NCBI GenBank assembly: GCA_035570055.1
Contig: DATMLM010000010.1
Coordinates: 1-64,000, forward strand
Direction of reading: 5' to 3'
From: DASRDS01 sp035570055
GTDB lineage: Bacteria > Gemmatimonadota > Gemmatimonadetes > Gemmatimonadales > Gemmatimonadaceae
DNA: 64,000 bases
The position numbers and the translations under genes were made by a program. Shown one piece after another: positions 51,153-59,820 of the stretch; position 1 is the first letter of the stretch; the number at the start of each line of letters is the position of its first letter. The notes under the pieces are model-generated. The model was not told the origin of the DNA. It saw only the letters and a list, made by a program, of their open reading frames with translations, and did not search any database.

Positions 51153-51919
51153 GAACCTGGTTGCTGGGAAGCGGCAGTCGAGGCAACGCGACCGTCATCG
51201 AGTCGGGTGACACGCGCGTGCTCGTCGACGCCGGCTTCCCACGCCGCGTACTCGCCCGTCGACTCGAGGCGGCCGGCATCGCGCCGGAATCGATCTCGGC
51301 GCTCGTCCTGACGCACGAGCATCATGATCACGCGCGCGGCGCGGCGTCGAGCGCGCGGCGGTGGGGTTGGCGGGTGTACGGGACCTCGGGTACGCTCGCG
51401 CAGTGCCCCGAATTCGCGGATGTCGAGCCGATCCGCCCGGACACGACCTGGAAGTTCGGCGCACTCGATCTCACGGCGTGTCCAGTTCCCCACGACGCCA
51501 CCTCGCCGATCGCGCTCGTCGCGACCGAGCGCTCGACCGGCGCGCGCTTAGGGCTCGCCTACGACTTCGGGCACGTCACCGATTGTCTCCGCGCCGCCCT
51601 GCAGCGCGTCGACGTGCTCGTCGTCGAGTCGAATCATGACGAGATGATGCTCCGCGCCTGCCCATATCCGCCGTCGGTCATGTGGCGCATTGCGGGCCCT
51701 CGCGGGCATCTGAGCAATCGCGCCGCCGCGGAGCTCGTGCGGTCGGTCGCCTGGCGTGGGTTGCGGCAAGTCGTGCTCGCCCACTTGAGCGAAACCTGCA
51801 ACGAGCCCGCGTTCGCGGTGGCCGCCATGCGCAAGGCGTGGCGCGGAAATCTGACGGCCGCGCCACAGGACGCGCTCACGGTGACTGGACAGCCGGAGCA
51901 GTTGTCGCTCGGGCTCTGA
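51149..51919 (+). CDS. MBL-fold metallohydrolase (YycJ/WalJ-like)
   Basis: 256 residues. Metallo-beta-lactamase fold with SGSRGNATVIESGDTRVLVDAG, the metal motif THEHHDH, AYDFGHVTD, and a final HLSETCNEP block. This layout is typical of YycJ/WalJ, 5'-exonuclease-like hydrolases tied to the WalKR locus in Firmicutes. WalKR is not present here. It starts in the end of the GlmU-like gene (ATGA). Confidence 0.85.
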   Translation: MRTWLLGSGSRGNATVIESGDTRVLVDAGFPRRVLARRLEAAGIAPESISALVLTHEHHDHARGAASSARRWGWRVYGTSGTLAQCPEFADVEPIRPDTTWKFGALDLTACPVPHDATSPIALVATERSTGARLGLAYDFGHVTDCLRAALQRVDVLVVESNHDEMMLRACPYPPSVMWRIAGPRGHLSNRAAAELVRSVAWRGLRQVVLAHLSETCNEPAFAVAAMRKAWRGNLTAAPQDALTVTGQPEQLSLGL

Positions 51920-52694
51920 CGAACTCCACCGCTCTGGCGATCGTGTAGGGGTCGCCGAGCAGTCGCCGGTGCCCGAGACCATCGCTGCTGCTCAAGCGGC
52001 TCTTGGGCCACGCGTCGGCGATCGCCCGCGCGTAGGACCAATCCGCGATCCGATCGCGCGGGTCGTGCAAGATGAGCAGAGGAATGTCCAGGTTGGACAC
52101 CGCGCTCGGCACGTCGAACGATGCGACGGTGCGCCCGACGCGCGCCTCGATCTCCCGCCGCACGCCGCCCGCCCGTGCGCGTGGCAACCCGATCATCCGC
52201 GAGAACGGCACGATGAACTGGTTCGGCGTCGCGACGGGCGCGAACAACACGACCGTCCGCGGCGCGATACGCGACTCGGCGACCGCCAGCGCTGTGGCCA
52301 TCGCGCCGAACGAATGACCCACCGCGATCTCGACGCCGCCGAGCGCGTGCGACACCATCGAGAGGGCCCGCATGCACTCGACGATGTTCGTGCTTCGGCC
52401 CTGCGACGTGCCGTGTGCCGGCAGGTCGATCAGCGCCACGCCATACCCGTTCGCGACGAGCGCGGTCGCCAGCGGAACAAAATCAGCCGCCGATCCTTCC
52501 CAGCCATGCGTGAGCAGCACCGTAGGCCCGGACCCGGCGGTCCACACCGCGACGTCCTCGATCATCATCCGCTGCCAATCACCCGGCAGTCCGGTCTTCG
52601 CACGACGGCGCGGTTGGAAGAACAATGCCGCCGCCTGCCGCTCGACCACGCTCGGCGCCACGAGCGACGCCGCCGCGAAATAGTACTTTAGCAC
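51876..52694 (-). CDS. alpha/beta hydrolase
   Basis: 272 residues. Oxyanion region LLTHGWEGSAADF, nucleophile elbow GHSFGAMAT (Ser), acid in ILHDPRDRIADW, and base His near GLGHRRLLGD. This is the serine-hydrolase set of esterase-like enzymes. The start is GTG 52694, inside the TetR 3' end. The 3' end overlaps the MBL gene tail-to-tail by 44 nt. Likely controlled by the overlapping TetR. Confidence 0.85.
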   Translation of the reverse strand: MLKYYFAAASLVAPSVVERQAAALFFQPRRRAKTGLPGDWQRMMIEDVAVWTAGSGPTVLLTHGWEGSAADFVPLATALVANGYGVALIDLPAHGTSQGRSTNIVECMRALSMVSHALGGVEIAVGHSFGAMATALAVAESRIAPRTVVLFAPVATPNQFIVPFSRMIGLPRARAGGVRREIEARVGRTVASFDVPSAVSNLDIPLLILHDPRDRIADWSYARAIADAWPKSRLSSSDGLGHRRLLGDPYTIARAVEFVRARATTAPAVQSP

Positions 52695-53284
52695 CGCACG
52701 CCCTCCACGAGAGCCGTGAACGCATCTACCGCCTTGTGCTTGGCTAAGGGGTCGCGCAACAGCCGCTTCGCCCAGTAGTAGGCGAGTACGATCCCCAACA
52801 TCTGGAACGCGAACTGCTCGGGATTGCTGCCACGCCGAAAGTGCCCTTCGTCGATCGCGCGTTGGGCAGCGCCCGCGAGAAACTCCAGCCATTCCCGCTG
52901 AAACGCCGCGATAGCCTCGCGCACGGGGCCCGTGCGGTCATCCCACTCGAACGCCGCGTGCACGAAGACGCAGCCGCCGGGCATGCTGTCGCTCCGTTCC
53001 CACTCGAGCCAGCGGGAGAACAGCGCTCTCACCCTCGGCGCGCCGCGCGCTTCGGCCAAGGCTGGCACAATAACGCCCCGCCGGAAGTTCTCGACGGCGG
53101 CGTTTAGGACATCGAGCTGCAGCGCTTCTTTCGAGCGAAAGTGGGCGAAGAGCCCACTCTTCGACATGCCAACGTCGTTCGCCAATTCCCCGAGACTCAG
53201 CGCCTCCAGTCCATCGACACTGGCTAGCGCGAGAGCATGGCCAACGATTCTATCACGGGTTGCTGTGCCCTTCGACATGGGCAC
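52688..53284 (-). CDS. TetR/AcrR-family regulator
   Basis: 198 residues. The N-terminal HTH (TRDRIVGHALALASVDGLEALSLGELANDVGMSKSGLFAHFRSKEALQLDVL) is standard TetR. The C-terminal TetR_C-like ligand domain has WLEWERSDSMPGGCVFVHAAFEWDDR. It is translated just before the hydrolase gene, which it probably represses. A semi-palindrome ACGACCGATCGTTC just upstream (about 53291-53304) is a candidate operator. Confidence 0.92.
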   Translation of the reverse strand: MPMSKGTATRDRIVGHALALASVDGLEALSLGELANDVGMSKSGLFAHFRSKEALQLDVLNAAVENFRRGVIVPALAEARGAPRVRALFSRWLEWERSDSMPGGCVFVHAAFEWDDRTGPVREAIAAFQREWLEFLAGAAQRAIDEGHFRRGSNPEQFAFQMLGIVLAYYWAKRLLRDPLAKHKAVDAFTALVEGVRC

Positions 53285-54152
53285 AATAATACGACCGATC
53301 GTTCTTTTCTGGCAAGCTCACGCTATATAAGTTGCGTGTACCGTTATAGATATCGCTTGTCACTTCAGATAGTACTTCAGCGTAAGTCGGCCGTCGTGGC
53401 CGCTGAGTGCGGTCTGGAGCGGGCTTAGAGCGCTTGCTGTAGAAGTACATCGTGCGCCCGTCGGCCGAGATCCACGGATCTCCTTCTTCGTCCGGAGAGT
53501 CGACCGGCGCTCCGAACTTCCGTGGTGTTCCCCACCCGCCCGACGTCCGACAACTCGCGTAGAGATCACCATTGTTGTCGAACACGATCGCGCTCTCGTC
53601 GGCCATGATCGCGGGATCACCGCCCGGGAACGGCAGCGCCTCGGGCTTGCCGTGCGGCGCCAGGCGATAGATGCTGTCGCCCTTCGCGAAATAGAGCACG
53701 CCGCTGGTCGTCAGCGACGGCGCGAACATGTACGTCGTGTCGCCGAGGAGGAACGACGGCGTGCCCCAGGTCCCATCGGCGTGACGCGGGACGGACCAGA
53801 TCTCGAATACACCGTGCCCGCCGCGATTCGAGATGAACAGCACGCTGTTGCCATCCGGCGCGAATGCCGGATCGCCGTCGCGCCATGCCCCCGAAAACGC
53901 TGCTACTTCAGGCGTCCGCCACTCGGCGCTGATCGACGCTCGATGCGACTCGACGATCGTCATGTGCCGGAATTGATGGTCGGTCAGCACATACAGCAGC
54001 GTGAGACCATCAGGCGAGACCGTCGCCTTGAACTCCTCGGCCGGGGTTGATATCACGCCCGGGCCAATGACCGTCGGCTCGACCGCAAGCTGAATGTCCT
54101 GCGCCGCGGCGACCCGCGCGATGAGCAGCATGATGGCGATGGTTCTGGGCAT
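53253..54152 (-). CDS. PD40/TolB-like beta-propeller, secreted
   Basis: 299 residues. Signal MPRTIAIMLLIARVAAAQ, then blades such as KATVSPDGLTLLYV, DPAFAPDGNSVLFIS and DPWISADGRTMYFYS. Same family as the 37727 gene. Its last 32 nt overlap the TetR start in another frame, so the two are probably co-transcribed. Role unknown. Confidence 0.82.
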   Translation of the reverse strand: MPRTIAIMLLIARVAAAQDIQLAVEPTVIGPGVISTPAEEFKATVSPDGLTLLYVLTDHQFRHMTIVESHRASISAEWRTPEVAAFSGAWRDGDPAFAPDGNSVLFISNRGGHGVFEIWSVPRHADGTWGTPSFLLGDTTYMFAPSLTTSGVLYFAKGDSIYRLAPHGKPEALPFPGGDPAIMADESAIVFDNNGDLYASCRTSGGWGTPRKFGAPVDSPDEEGDPWISADGRTMYFYSKRSKPAPDRTQRPRRPTYAEVLSEVTSDIYNGTRNLYSVSLPEKNDRSYYCAHVEGHSNP

Positions 54153-54220
54153 GGTGAGAGAGTGTACCGACACCGCCCACTGCCTACTATGACAGTGCAG
54201 CCAACCGCGATATTTCCGCC
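54153..54220. other. short divergent intergenic region
   Basis: 68 nt between the PD40 gene and phzF. Both promoters must lie here or overlap the genes. No clear boxes could be fixed. Confidence 0.35.
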
Positions 54221-55075
54221 GTGGAATATCCCTTTGCGCTAGTCGACGTGTTCGCCGAGAGACCGCTCGGCGGCAACCCGCTGGCGGTCGTCGCCGGCCC
54301 TCCGCCCGAAGCGCTCTTGCCGCGCATCGCGCGCGAGTTCAACCAGTCGGAGACGACGTTCGTGATGCGACCGACGCGAGCTGCCGCGGATTGGCGACTC
54401 CGCTCGTTCACCGCGGCCGGCGTCGAGGTGTTCGGCGCGGGTCATAACGCGCTCGGCGCCTGGTGGTGGCTGGCCGCGACGGGGCGTCTCGATCTCAGCG
54501 CGGGCCGCATCGTCTTCCACCAGGAAATCGGCCCTGATGTGCTGCCCCTCGAGGTCCGTCCTGATGGCATAAGCATGACACAGAGCGCGCCGGAATTCGG
54601 GGCAGTGCCGCCCGACTTGTCCGCACTCGCCGCGGCACTCGGGCTGGACGCAACGGACCTCGCGACCGCTGGTCTCCCGGCGCAGGTTGTCTCGACGGGA
54701 GCTCCCCACTTGCTCGTTCCGGTGCGCGACCTCGGCGCCGTCGATCGGGCCCGCGTGGATGTGCCGCGGCTGCTCGGAGTGCTGCGATCAGTCGAGGCCG
54801 AAGGGTGCTACGTATTCGCGCTCGGATCGACGCCGTACGCGCGGTTCTTCAACCCGACCGTCGGACTGTGGGAAGACCCCGCGACCGGAACCGCCGCGGG
54901 CCCGCTCGCCTGCTACCTCGTACGCCATGGCCGCTCGACCCGCGGCCTCCCCATCTACGTCGAACAGGGCCACGCGATGGGACGACCGAGCCGCATCGAG
55001 GTTCGCGTCACGGAAACCGCGGTATTGATCACTGGGCGCGGGGTTATCGTGGCGGAAGGTCAACTGCGCATATGA
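54221..55075 (+). CDS. PhzF family isomerase-like protein
   Basis: 284 residues. PhzF fold: ALVDVFAERPLGGNPLAVV at the start, catalytic Glu44 in FNQSETTFV, and WEDPATGTAAGPLACYL near the C terminus. Known members isomerise a trans-2,3-dihydro-3-hydroxyanthranilate in phenazine synthesis, but most homologues have no known substrate. No phenazine genes are nearby. Start GTG 54221. Confidence 0.92.
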   Translation: MEYPFALVDVFAERPLGGNPLAVVAGPPPEALLPRIAREFNQSETTFVMRPTRAAADWRLRSFTAAGVEVFGAGHNALGAWWWLAATGRLDLSAGRIVFHQEIGPDVLPLEVRPDGISMTQSAPEFGAVPPDLSALAAALGLDATDLATAGLPAQVVSTGAPHLLVPVRDLGAVDRARVDVPRLLGVLRSVEAEGCYVFALGSTPYARFFNPTVGLWEDPATGTAAGPLACYLVRHGRSTRGLPIYVEQGHAMGRPSRIEVRVTETAVLITGRGVIVAEGQLRI

Positions 55076-55113
55076 CAGGGGCCGCTTGCCGAGGCGTTAC
55101 GTCCATATTAACT

Positions 55114-55125
55114 TGTCCATGGACA
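55114..55125 (+). promoter_or_regulatory. palindromic operator of the Phd/VapC pair
   Basis: TGTCCATGGACA is a perfect 12 bp palindrome 19 nt before the antitoxin ATG. A further half-site GTCCAT lies at 55101-55106. Paired sites like this are bound by the antitoxin and by the toxin-antitoxin complex in autoregulated operons. Confidence 0.6.
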
Positions 55126-55144
55126 TTTAATAGAGGCCACGTAA

Positions 55145-55402
55145 ATGCCACACCATGCCCCGGCCGGCAACACCATCGGCGCCGGCGACTTCAAGCAGCG
55201 CTGCCTCCAGATCATGGAAGCCGTGCGTCGCTCCCGCGTGCCCGTGACCATCACCAAGCGCGGCGTTCCGATCGCCAAGCTCGTACCGCTCGATGGCCGC
55301 GAAGATGCACCGGATGGATTCGGCAGCTTGCGCGGCACCGTCGCGTATCACGGCGATATCACAGCCCCGGATCTCGACGCCTGGCCGGATAACGATGCCT
55401 AG
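55145..55402 (+). CDS. Phd/YefM-type antitoxin
   Basis: 85 residues. GAGDFKQRCLQIMEAVRRSRVPVTITKRGVPIAKLVPL is the classical Phd/YefM DNA-binding fold pattern. The C terminus (SLRGTVAYHGDITAPDLDAW) would wrap and inhibit the toxin. The stop overlaps the toxin start by 8 nt. Pairing with a PIN-domain gene is a standard type II arrangement. Confidence 0.9.
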   Translation: MPHHAPAGNTIGAGDFKQRCLQIMEAVRRSRVPVTITKRGVPIAKLVPLDGREDAPDGFGSLRGTVAYHGDITAPDLDAWPDNDA

Positions 55403-55889
55403 CGGCCGGAAGGGCGATGCCCCGCCCTTCGGCGCCTGGCGCCCGACGGCACGGTCGCGTTTCTCCGCCGCTGCTCTCGTCGACACCCACATTTGGGTCT
55501 GGTATCTCGATGGCGTCGCGGACGCGATGTCCGCCGCCGCACTCGCTCTCCTCCGGCGTAGCGTCCGCACTACGGGCCTGCTTGTCTCTGATATGTCCAT
55601 CTGGGAGCTCGGCACCAAGTCCGCGAAGGGGAAGCTGACGCTCGCACCATCCGTTGCCGACTGGCTCGCCCGCGCCGAAGCACAATCAGGGTTTGCGTTC
55701 CTGCCCCTTACGCGCCCGACGCTGCTGGCGGGCACGCAGCTCCCCGGCCCTATTCACGGTGACCCGGTCGATCGCCTGTTGGTCGCACAGGCCGCCTCAG
55801 CCGCCATCCCCCTCGTGACCGCGGATCGGCTGATCATCGAATACGCTGACCACACGCGCACTCTGTCGGTCTGCGACGCCCGTCGCTGA
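55395..55889 (+). CDS. VapC-type PIN-domain toxin
   Basis: 164 residues. The PIN domain starts at LVDTHIWVWYLDG (Asp30), with Glu in SIWELGTKSAKGKL and Asp in GDPVDRLLVAQA, then LVTADRLI. These acidic residues bind Mg for RNase action, usually on tRNA. There is an extra N-terminal stretch of about 25 residues (MPSGRKGDAPPFGAWRP...) not usual in VapC. The true start could be internal, but no other ATG occurs before the domain. Confidence 0.9.
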   Translation: MPSGRKGDAPPFGAWRPTARSRFSAAALVDTHIWVWYLDGVADAMSAAALALLRRSVRTTGLLVSDMSIWELGTKSAKGKLTLAPSVADWLARAEAQSGFAFLPLTRPTLLAGTQLPGPIHGDPVDRLLVAQAASAAIPLVTADRLIIEYADHTRTLSVCDARR

Positions 55890-55947
55890 CGTACATCGGA
55901 GAGCACCGCGAAATGCTATCGCGCCGCTAGATGATCGCGCGCCCCAT

Positions 55948-56166
55948 ATGGAGCTGCTTCAATTCCTCAGGTTTGACGCCGAACGCGTTCGTGCCTTTGC
56001 GAACATTGAACTGCCGGCTGACACTGAATCGGACTCATACCTGCGAGGGAGGATTGCCACCATCTACCCGGTCATGCGGGGCGCTCACAGATCGGGCAAA
56101 GACAGGATCGGGCTTCACTCGGCATTCACGAGCACTGGCTCGGCGCCCAACGCGACCTGGCGGTAG
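55948..56166 (+). CDS. small hypothetical protein, uncertain
   Basis: 72 residues starting MELLQFLRFDAERVRAF. The composition is protein-like in this frame (FANIELPADTESDSYLRGRI), unlike the Ser/Arg-rich other frame. I do not recognise a family. It lies in an otherwise empty stretch after the PIN toxin and is followed by the groE terminator. It could be a decayed gene piece. Confidence 0.35.
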   Translation: MELLQFLRFDAERVRAFANIELPADTESDSYLRGRIATIYPVMRGAHRSGKDRIGLHSAFTSTGSAPNATWR

Positions 56167-56218
56167 CTCGAGGCAGCGTGGCGAGAATTGAGAGGCTATC
56201 AGATGTCAGTTAACCCGG

Positions 56219-56254
56219 AAAAAGAAAACGGGGCCGATGTACTCGGCCCCGTTT
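56219..56254 (-). terminator. rho-independent terminator of groEL
   Basis: AAACGGGGCCGA (56226-56237) and TCGGCCCCGTTT (56243-56254) form a perfect 12 bp stem with a 5 nt loop. On the minus strand it is followed by TTTTCTTTTT. It lies 20 nt after the groEL stop. It may also act weakly on the plus strand. Confidence 0.9.
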
Positions 56255-56273
56255 CCCCACACTAAGCGCAGGC

Positions 56274-57911
56274 TTAGTACATGCCACCCATGCCACCGCC
56301 CGGAGGACCACCGGCGGCAGCCGGCTTGTCCTCTTTCTTCTCGACGACCAAGGCCTCGGTCGTGAGCAGCAACCCGGCGATAGACGCCGCGTTCTGAAGA
56401 GCGGTACGCGTCACCTTGGTCGGGTCGATCACACCAGCCACGACCAGGTTCTCGTACTTGTCGGTCAGTGCGTTGTACCCGAACGAGCTCTCCTTCGACT
56501 CGCGCACCTTCTCGACGACGATCGAGCCTTCGCCACCAGCGTTCTGCACGATCATACGGATCGGCTCTTCGATGGCGCGACGGACGATCTCGACGCCGAT
56601 CTGCTCGTCGCTATCGCCGGCCTTGAACGCCTTGAGCGCCGGCTGCACGCGAATGAACGCGACGCCACCGCCTGGGACGATGCCTTCCTCGACCGCGGCG
56701 CGCGTCGCATGCAGCGCATCCTCGACGCGAGCCTTCTTCTCCTTCATCTCCGACTCGGTCGCGGCGCCGACGTTGATCACGGCCACGCCACCCGCGAGCT
56801 TGGCCAACCGCTCCTGGAGCTTCTCCTTGTCGTAATCGGAGGTCGACTTGTCGATCGCCGAACGAATCTCCTTGATACGACCTTGGATCGCATCAGTGGA
56901 ACCCGCCCCGTCGATCAGCGTCGTGTTGTCCTTGTCGACAACGATGCGCTTCGACTTGCCCAGATCGTTCAGCACGGCGTTCTCGAGCTTGAAGCCGACT
57001 TCCTCGGAGATCACCTGGCCGTTCGTCAGAACAGCGATGTCCTGCAGCATCGCCTTGCGGCGATCGCCGAAACCGGGCGCCTTGACCGCGGCGACGCGAA
57101 GCGTGCCACGGAGCTTGTTGACGACCAAGGTCGCCAGCGCCTCACCCTCGATGTCCTCGGCGATGATCAGCAGGGGCTTGCCAACCTGCGCGACCTTCTC
57201 GAGGATCGGGAGCAGATCCTTCATGGACGAGATCTTCTTGTCGTGGATCAGGATGAGGCCATCCTCGAGGACCGCCTCCATCTTCTCCGGATCCGTCACG
57301 AAGTACGGCGAGAGATAGCCGCGGTCGAACTGCATGCCCTCGACCGTCTCGAGCTCGGTCTGAAGGCCACGGGCCTCCTCGACCGTGATCACGCCATCCT
57401 TGCCGACCTTCTCCATCGCCTCGGCGATCAGATCGCCGATCTCGGAGTCGTTGTTGGCCGAGATCGTGCCGACCTGCGCGATCTCCTTCTTGCCAGCCGT
57501 CGGGACGCTGATCTTCTTCAGCTCCTCGACGACCACGGCAACGGCCTTGTCGATGCCGCGCTTGAGCGCCATCGGGTTCACACCAGCCGTCACGTTCTTG
57601 AGGCCTTCGCGGAAGATCGCCTGGGCGAGCACCGTCGCCGTGGTCGTGCCGTCACCCGCGTTGTCGGACGTCTTCGTCGCGACTTCCTTCACCATCTGAG
57701 CGCCCATGTTCTCGAGCGGATCAGAGAGCTCGATCTCCTTGGCGACCGTCACACCGTCCTTCGTCACCGTCGGGGCACCGAACTTCTTGTCGATGACGAC
57801 ATTCCGCCCCTTGGGGCCGAGCGTGACCTTCACCGCCTCGGCCAACTGATCAACGCCACGCTTCAATGCCGCGCGGGCGTCCGTATCAAAAAAGAGTTCT
57901 TTCGCAGCCAT
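56274..57911 (-). CDS. groEL: 60 kDa chaperonin GroEL
   Basis: 545 residues. The 14-mer protein-folding chamber. MAAKELFFDTDARAALKRGVDQLAEAVKVTLGPKGRNVV, GDGTTTATVLAQAI (ATP site) and the GGM-type tail (GGPPGGGMGGMY) are typical. It follows groES by 12 nt and shares its CIRCE control. A GAGGAA-type ribosome site precedes the ATG. Confidence 0.99.
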   Translation of the reverse strand: MAAKELFFDTDARAALKRGVDQLAEAVKVTLGPKGRNVVIDKKFGAPTVTKDGVTVAKEIELSDPLENMGAQMVKEVATKTSDNAGDGTTTATVLAQAIFREGLKNVTAGVNPMALKRGIDKAVAVVVEELKKISVPTAGKKEIAQVGTISANNDSEIGDLIAEAMEKVGKDGVITVEEARGLQTELETVEGMQFDRGYLSPYFVTDPEKMEAVLEDGLILIHDKKISSMKDLLPILEKVAQVGKPLLIIAEDIEGEALATLVVNKLRGTLRVAAVKAPGFGDRRKAMLQDIAVLTNGQVISEEVGFKLENAVLNDLGKSKRIVVDKDNTTLIDGAGSTDAIQGRIKEIRSAIDKSTSDYDKEKLQERLAKLAGGVAVINVGAATESEMKEKKARVEDALHATRAAVEEGIVPGGGVAFIRVQPALKAFKAGDSDEQIGVEIVRRAIEEPIRMIVQNAGGEGSIVVEKVRESKESSFGYNALTDKYENLVVAGVIDPTKVTRTALQNAASIAGLLLTTEALVVEKKEDKPAAAGGPPGGGMGGMY

Positions 57912-57923
57912 AGTAATGGTTCC

Positions 57924-58232
57924 TCAACCAATGACCGCGAGTACATCAGACTCGCGGAGAATGAGCAACTGCTCGCCATCCACGGTCACTTCCGTGCCGC
58001 TGTACTTCCCGTACAGCACCTTGTCACCGACCTTCACTTCCATCGGCACCCGCTTGCCCTCGTCGAACCGGCCAGGACCCACCGCGACGATCTCACCCTG
58101 CTGCGGCTTCTCCTTGGCGGTGTCCGGGATGTAGAGCCCACCCCGCATCTGCTCCGCCTCTTCCAACGCCTTGACGACGACCCGGTCTGCCAGCGGGCTG
58201 ACCTTGCCGCCCACGGCACTCTTAGTGGCCAT
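57924..58232 (-). CDS. groES: 10 kDa co-chaperonin GroES
   Basis: 102 residues. The lid of GroEL. VSPLADRVVVKALEEAEQMRGGLYIPDTAKEKPQQGEIVAVGPG shows the mobile loop. The end LRESDVLAVI is standard. Start ATG 58232 after GGAGGGAG. The longer upstream frame is not conserved. Confidence 0.98.
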   Translation of the reverse strand: MATKSAVGGKVSPLADRVVVKALEEAEQMRGGLYIPDTAKEKPQQGEIVAVGPGRFDEGKRVPMEVKVGDKVLYGKYSGTEVTVDGEQLLILRESDVLAVIG

Positions 58233-58263
58233 ACTGACAACTCCCTCCGTGTATTTGGATCTG

Positions 58264-58290
58264 TTAGCACTCAAGGATGGCGAGTGCTAG
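58264..58290 (-). promoter_or_regulatory. CIRCE element (HrcA operator)
   Basis: Plus strand: TTAGCACTC, nine bases, GAGTGCTAG. The CIRCE consensus is TTAGCACTC-N9-GAGTGCTAA, so only the last base differs. It lies 32 nt before the groES start. HrcA repressor binding here gives heat induction. No hrcA gene is in the window. Confidence 0.95.
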
Positions 58291-58300
58291 CGACGGGAAA

Positions 58301-59074
58301 CTACCCGGCGATTAGCTCAAAAGCAAGCCGTAGCCCCTCGAGCGTCAGATACGGCGCCACCAGGTCGAAACTCTCGACATAGGGCTTGAGAACCTCCGCC
58401 AAACCGCCGGTGGCGACCACAAATGGGACCTCCTTGGTCGGCCACTCTTTCTTGATCCGCCGCACGATCCCGTCGATCGCATCGACCGCCCCAAACACCA
58501 CCCCCGCCCGGATGCACTCCTCGGTACGCTTTCCAATAACCCTGGACGGCGCAACCAACTCCGTCGCCGGCAGCTTGGCGGTCCGCCGAACAAGATTGTC
58601 GGACGAGGTCCGGACTCCGGGTGCAATGGCTCCGCCGAGGAAGGTCCCATCGGCTGTGATGCAATCAAAAGTCGTAGCCGTCCCGAGATCCACGACGATG
58701 GTATCCCGGTGATAGAGCCGACTCGCAGCCAGCGTATTGATCAACCGATCGGCACCGACCGTCAGCGGTTCGTCCACGGCGAGCGTGATGGGCAGCTTCG
58801 ACGTCGCGTCCACGATTATCGGCGAGCGACCAAAGGACGAACGACAGGCTTCGGCCAACGGCCGCGTGATCGCCGGCACCACCGACCCGATCGCCGTGCC
58901 GAGGATCTCCGTCGGTTGCACCATCCCCACCCGCAGCAGCTGATGGATGAGCAACGCCAACTCGTCCGGCGTCCGCTCGGGATTCGTGGTCAGCCGCCAA
59001 TGGGCCCTGAGCTCGGCGCCCGCCCAGAGCCCGACCGTCGTCTCGGTATTTCCAACGTCGAAAACGAGGATCAC
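58301..59074 (-). CDS. coaX: type III pantothenate kinase
   Basis: 257 residues. First step of CoA synthesis. MILVFDVGNTETTVGLW (P-type loop), GADRLINTLAASRLY, VVDLGTATTFDCI and GGAIAPGVRTSSDNLVRRTAKLP are typical of CoaX. The start overlaps the birA stop (ATGA). birA-coaX pairs are common. Confidence 0.96.
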   Translation of the reverse strand: MILVFDVGNTETTVGLWAGAELRAHWRLTTNPERTPDELALLIHQLLRVGMVQPTEILGTAIGSVVPAITRPLAEACRSSFGRSPIIVDATSKLPITLAVDEPLTVGADRLINTLAASRLYHRDTIVVDLGTATTFDCITADGTFLGGAIAPGVRTSSDNLVRRTAKLPATELVAPSRVIGKRTEECIRAGVVFGAVDAIDGIVRRIKKEWPTKEVPFVVATGGLAEVLKPYVESFDLVAPYLTLEGLRLAFELIAG

Positions 59075-59820
59075 AGACTAACCATAACGAGCGATCCAGA
59101 ACGATACGCGCCGACGGCCTCGCCGCAGCGCACGAGCAGCTCGCCAGACGGCGAGATGCCAGCGACCGTTCCCACCGCAGGCTCCCGACACGTATGCCCT
59201 CGCGCCATATCGCGCATCGCATACTCCTCGAGCTCGGACTCCGTCAGCGCACCCTTCTGCCTCGCGGCCGCACGCAGCGCCGGCACGACGGCCGCGAGCA
59301 ACTCCGCGCGATGGACGCCATCCCGGAGACCAACGGCGCCAGGCACCTCGGGCGGCGCGATGACATTGATGCCGAGCCCGATCGCGACCCACGATGGCCG
59401 CTCGTCCTGCCAACGGGCTTCCGAGAGAATGCCCGCCAACTTTCCCGCGCCGATATAGAGATCGTTCGGCCACTTGATCTCGACGCGTTGGCCGTCGGCA
59501 AAACCATCGAGCACGGGCGCCAGCCGAATGCCGAGCCGCAGCGACAGCACGTCGAGCGCCTTCGGATCCGTCGGCCGCTCGATGAGTGTCAGGTACAGCC
59601 CCGCGCCGGCAGAGGAGGCCCAGCGCCGCCCCGCGCGCCCACGACCCGCCGTTTGCCGATCGGCGATGATCAACGTCCCGGCTGGCGCTCCGGCCTCCGC
59701 GGCCGCGTGCGCCGCGTCCATTGTTGACGAGATACTGTCGTACACATCGACACGTGGTAACCCGAGCCTGGCCTTGAGCTCGGCCGCCTGCAGCCCATCA
59801 TACCCGGGGCCTTCAGGCAC
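59071..59820 (-). CDS. birA: biotin-[acetyl-CoA-carboxylase] ligase
   Basis: 249 residues. Links biotin to the carboxylase carrier protein. DRQTAGRGRAGRRWASSAGAGLYLTL is the biotinyl-AMP site, and VEIKWPNDLYIGAGKLAGIL follows. It lacks the N-terminal DNA-binding domain of E. coli BirA, so it is likely a pure ligase. The start is GTG 59820, in the uppP stop region. The longer upstream frame is not conserved. Confidence 0.94.
   Translation of the reverse strand: MPEGPGYDGLQAAELKARLGLPRVDVYDSISSTMDAAHAAAEAGAPAGTLIIADRQTAGRGRAGRRWASSAGAGLYLTLIERPTDPKALDVLSLRLGIRLAPVLDGFADGQRVEIKWPNDLYIGAGKLAGILSEARWQDERPSWVAIGLGINVIAPPEVPGAVGLRDGVHRAELLAAVVPALRAAARQKGALTESELEEYAMRDMARGHTCREPAVGTVAGISPSGELLVRCGEAVGAYRSGSLVMVSL

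Noticed and set aside
56709..58382. 557-codon plus-strand frame over groEL/groES
   Set aside because: It is the antisense shadow of groEL, a well-known artefact of this gene in high-GC genomes.
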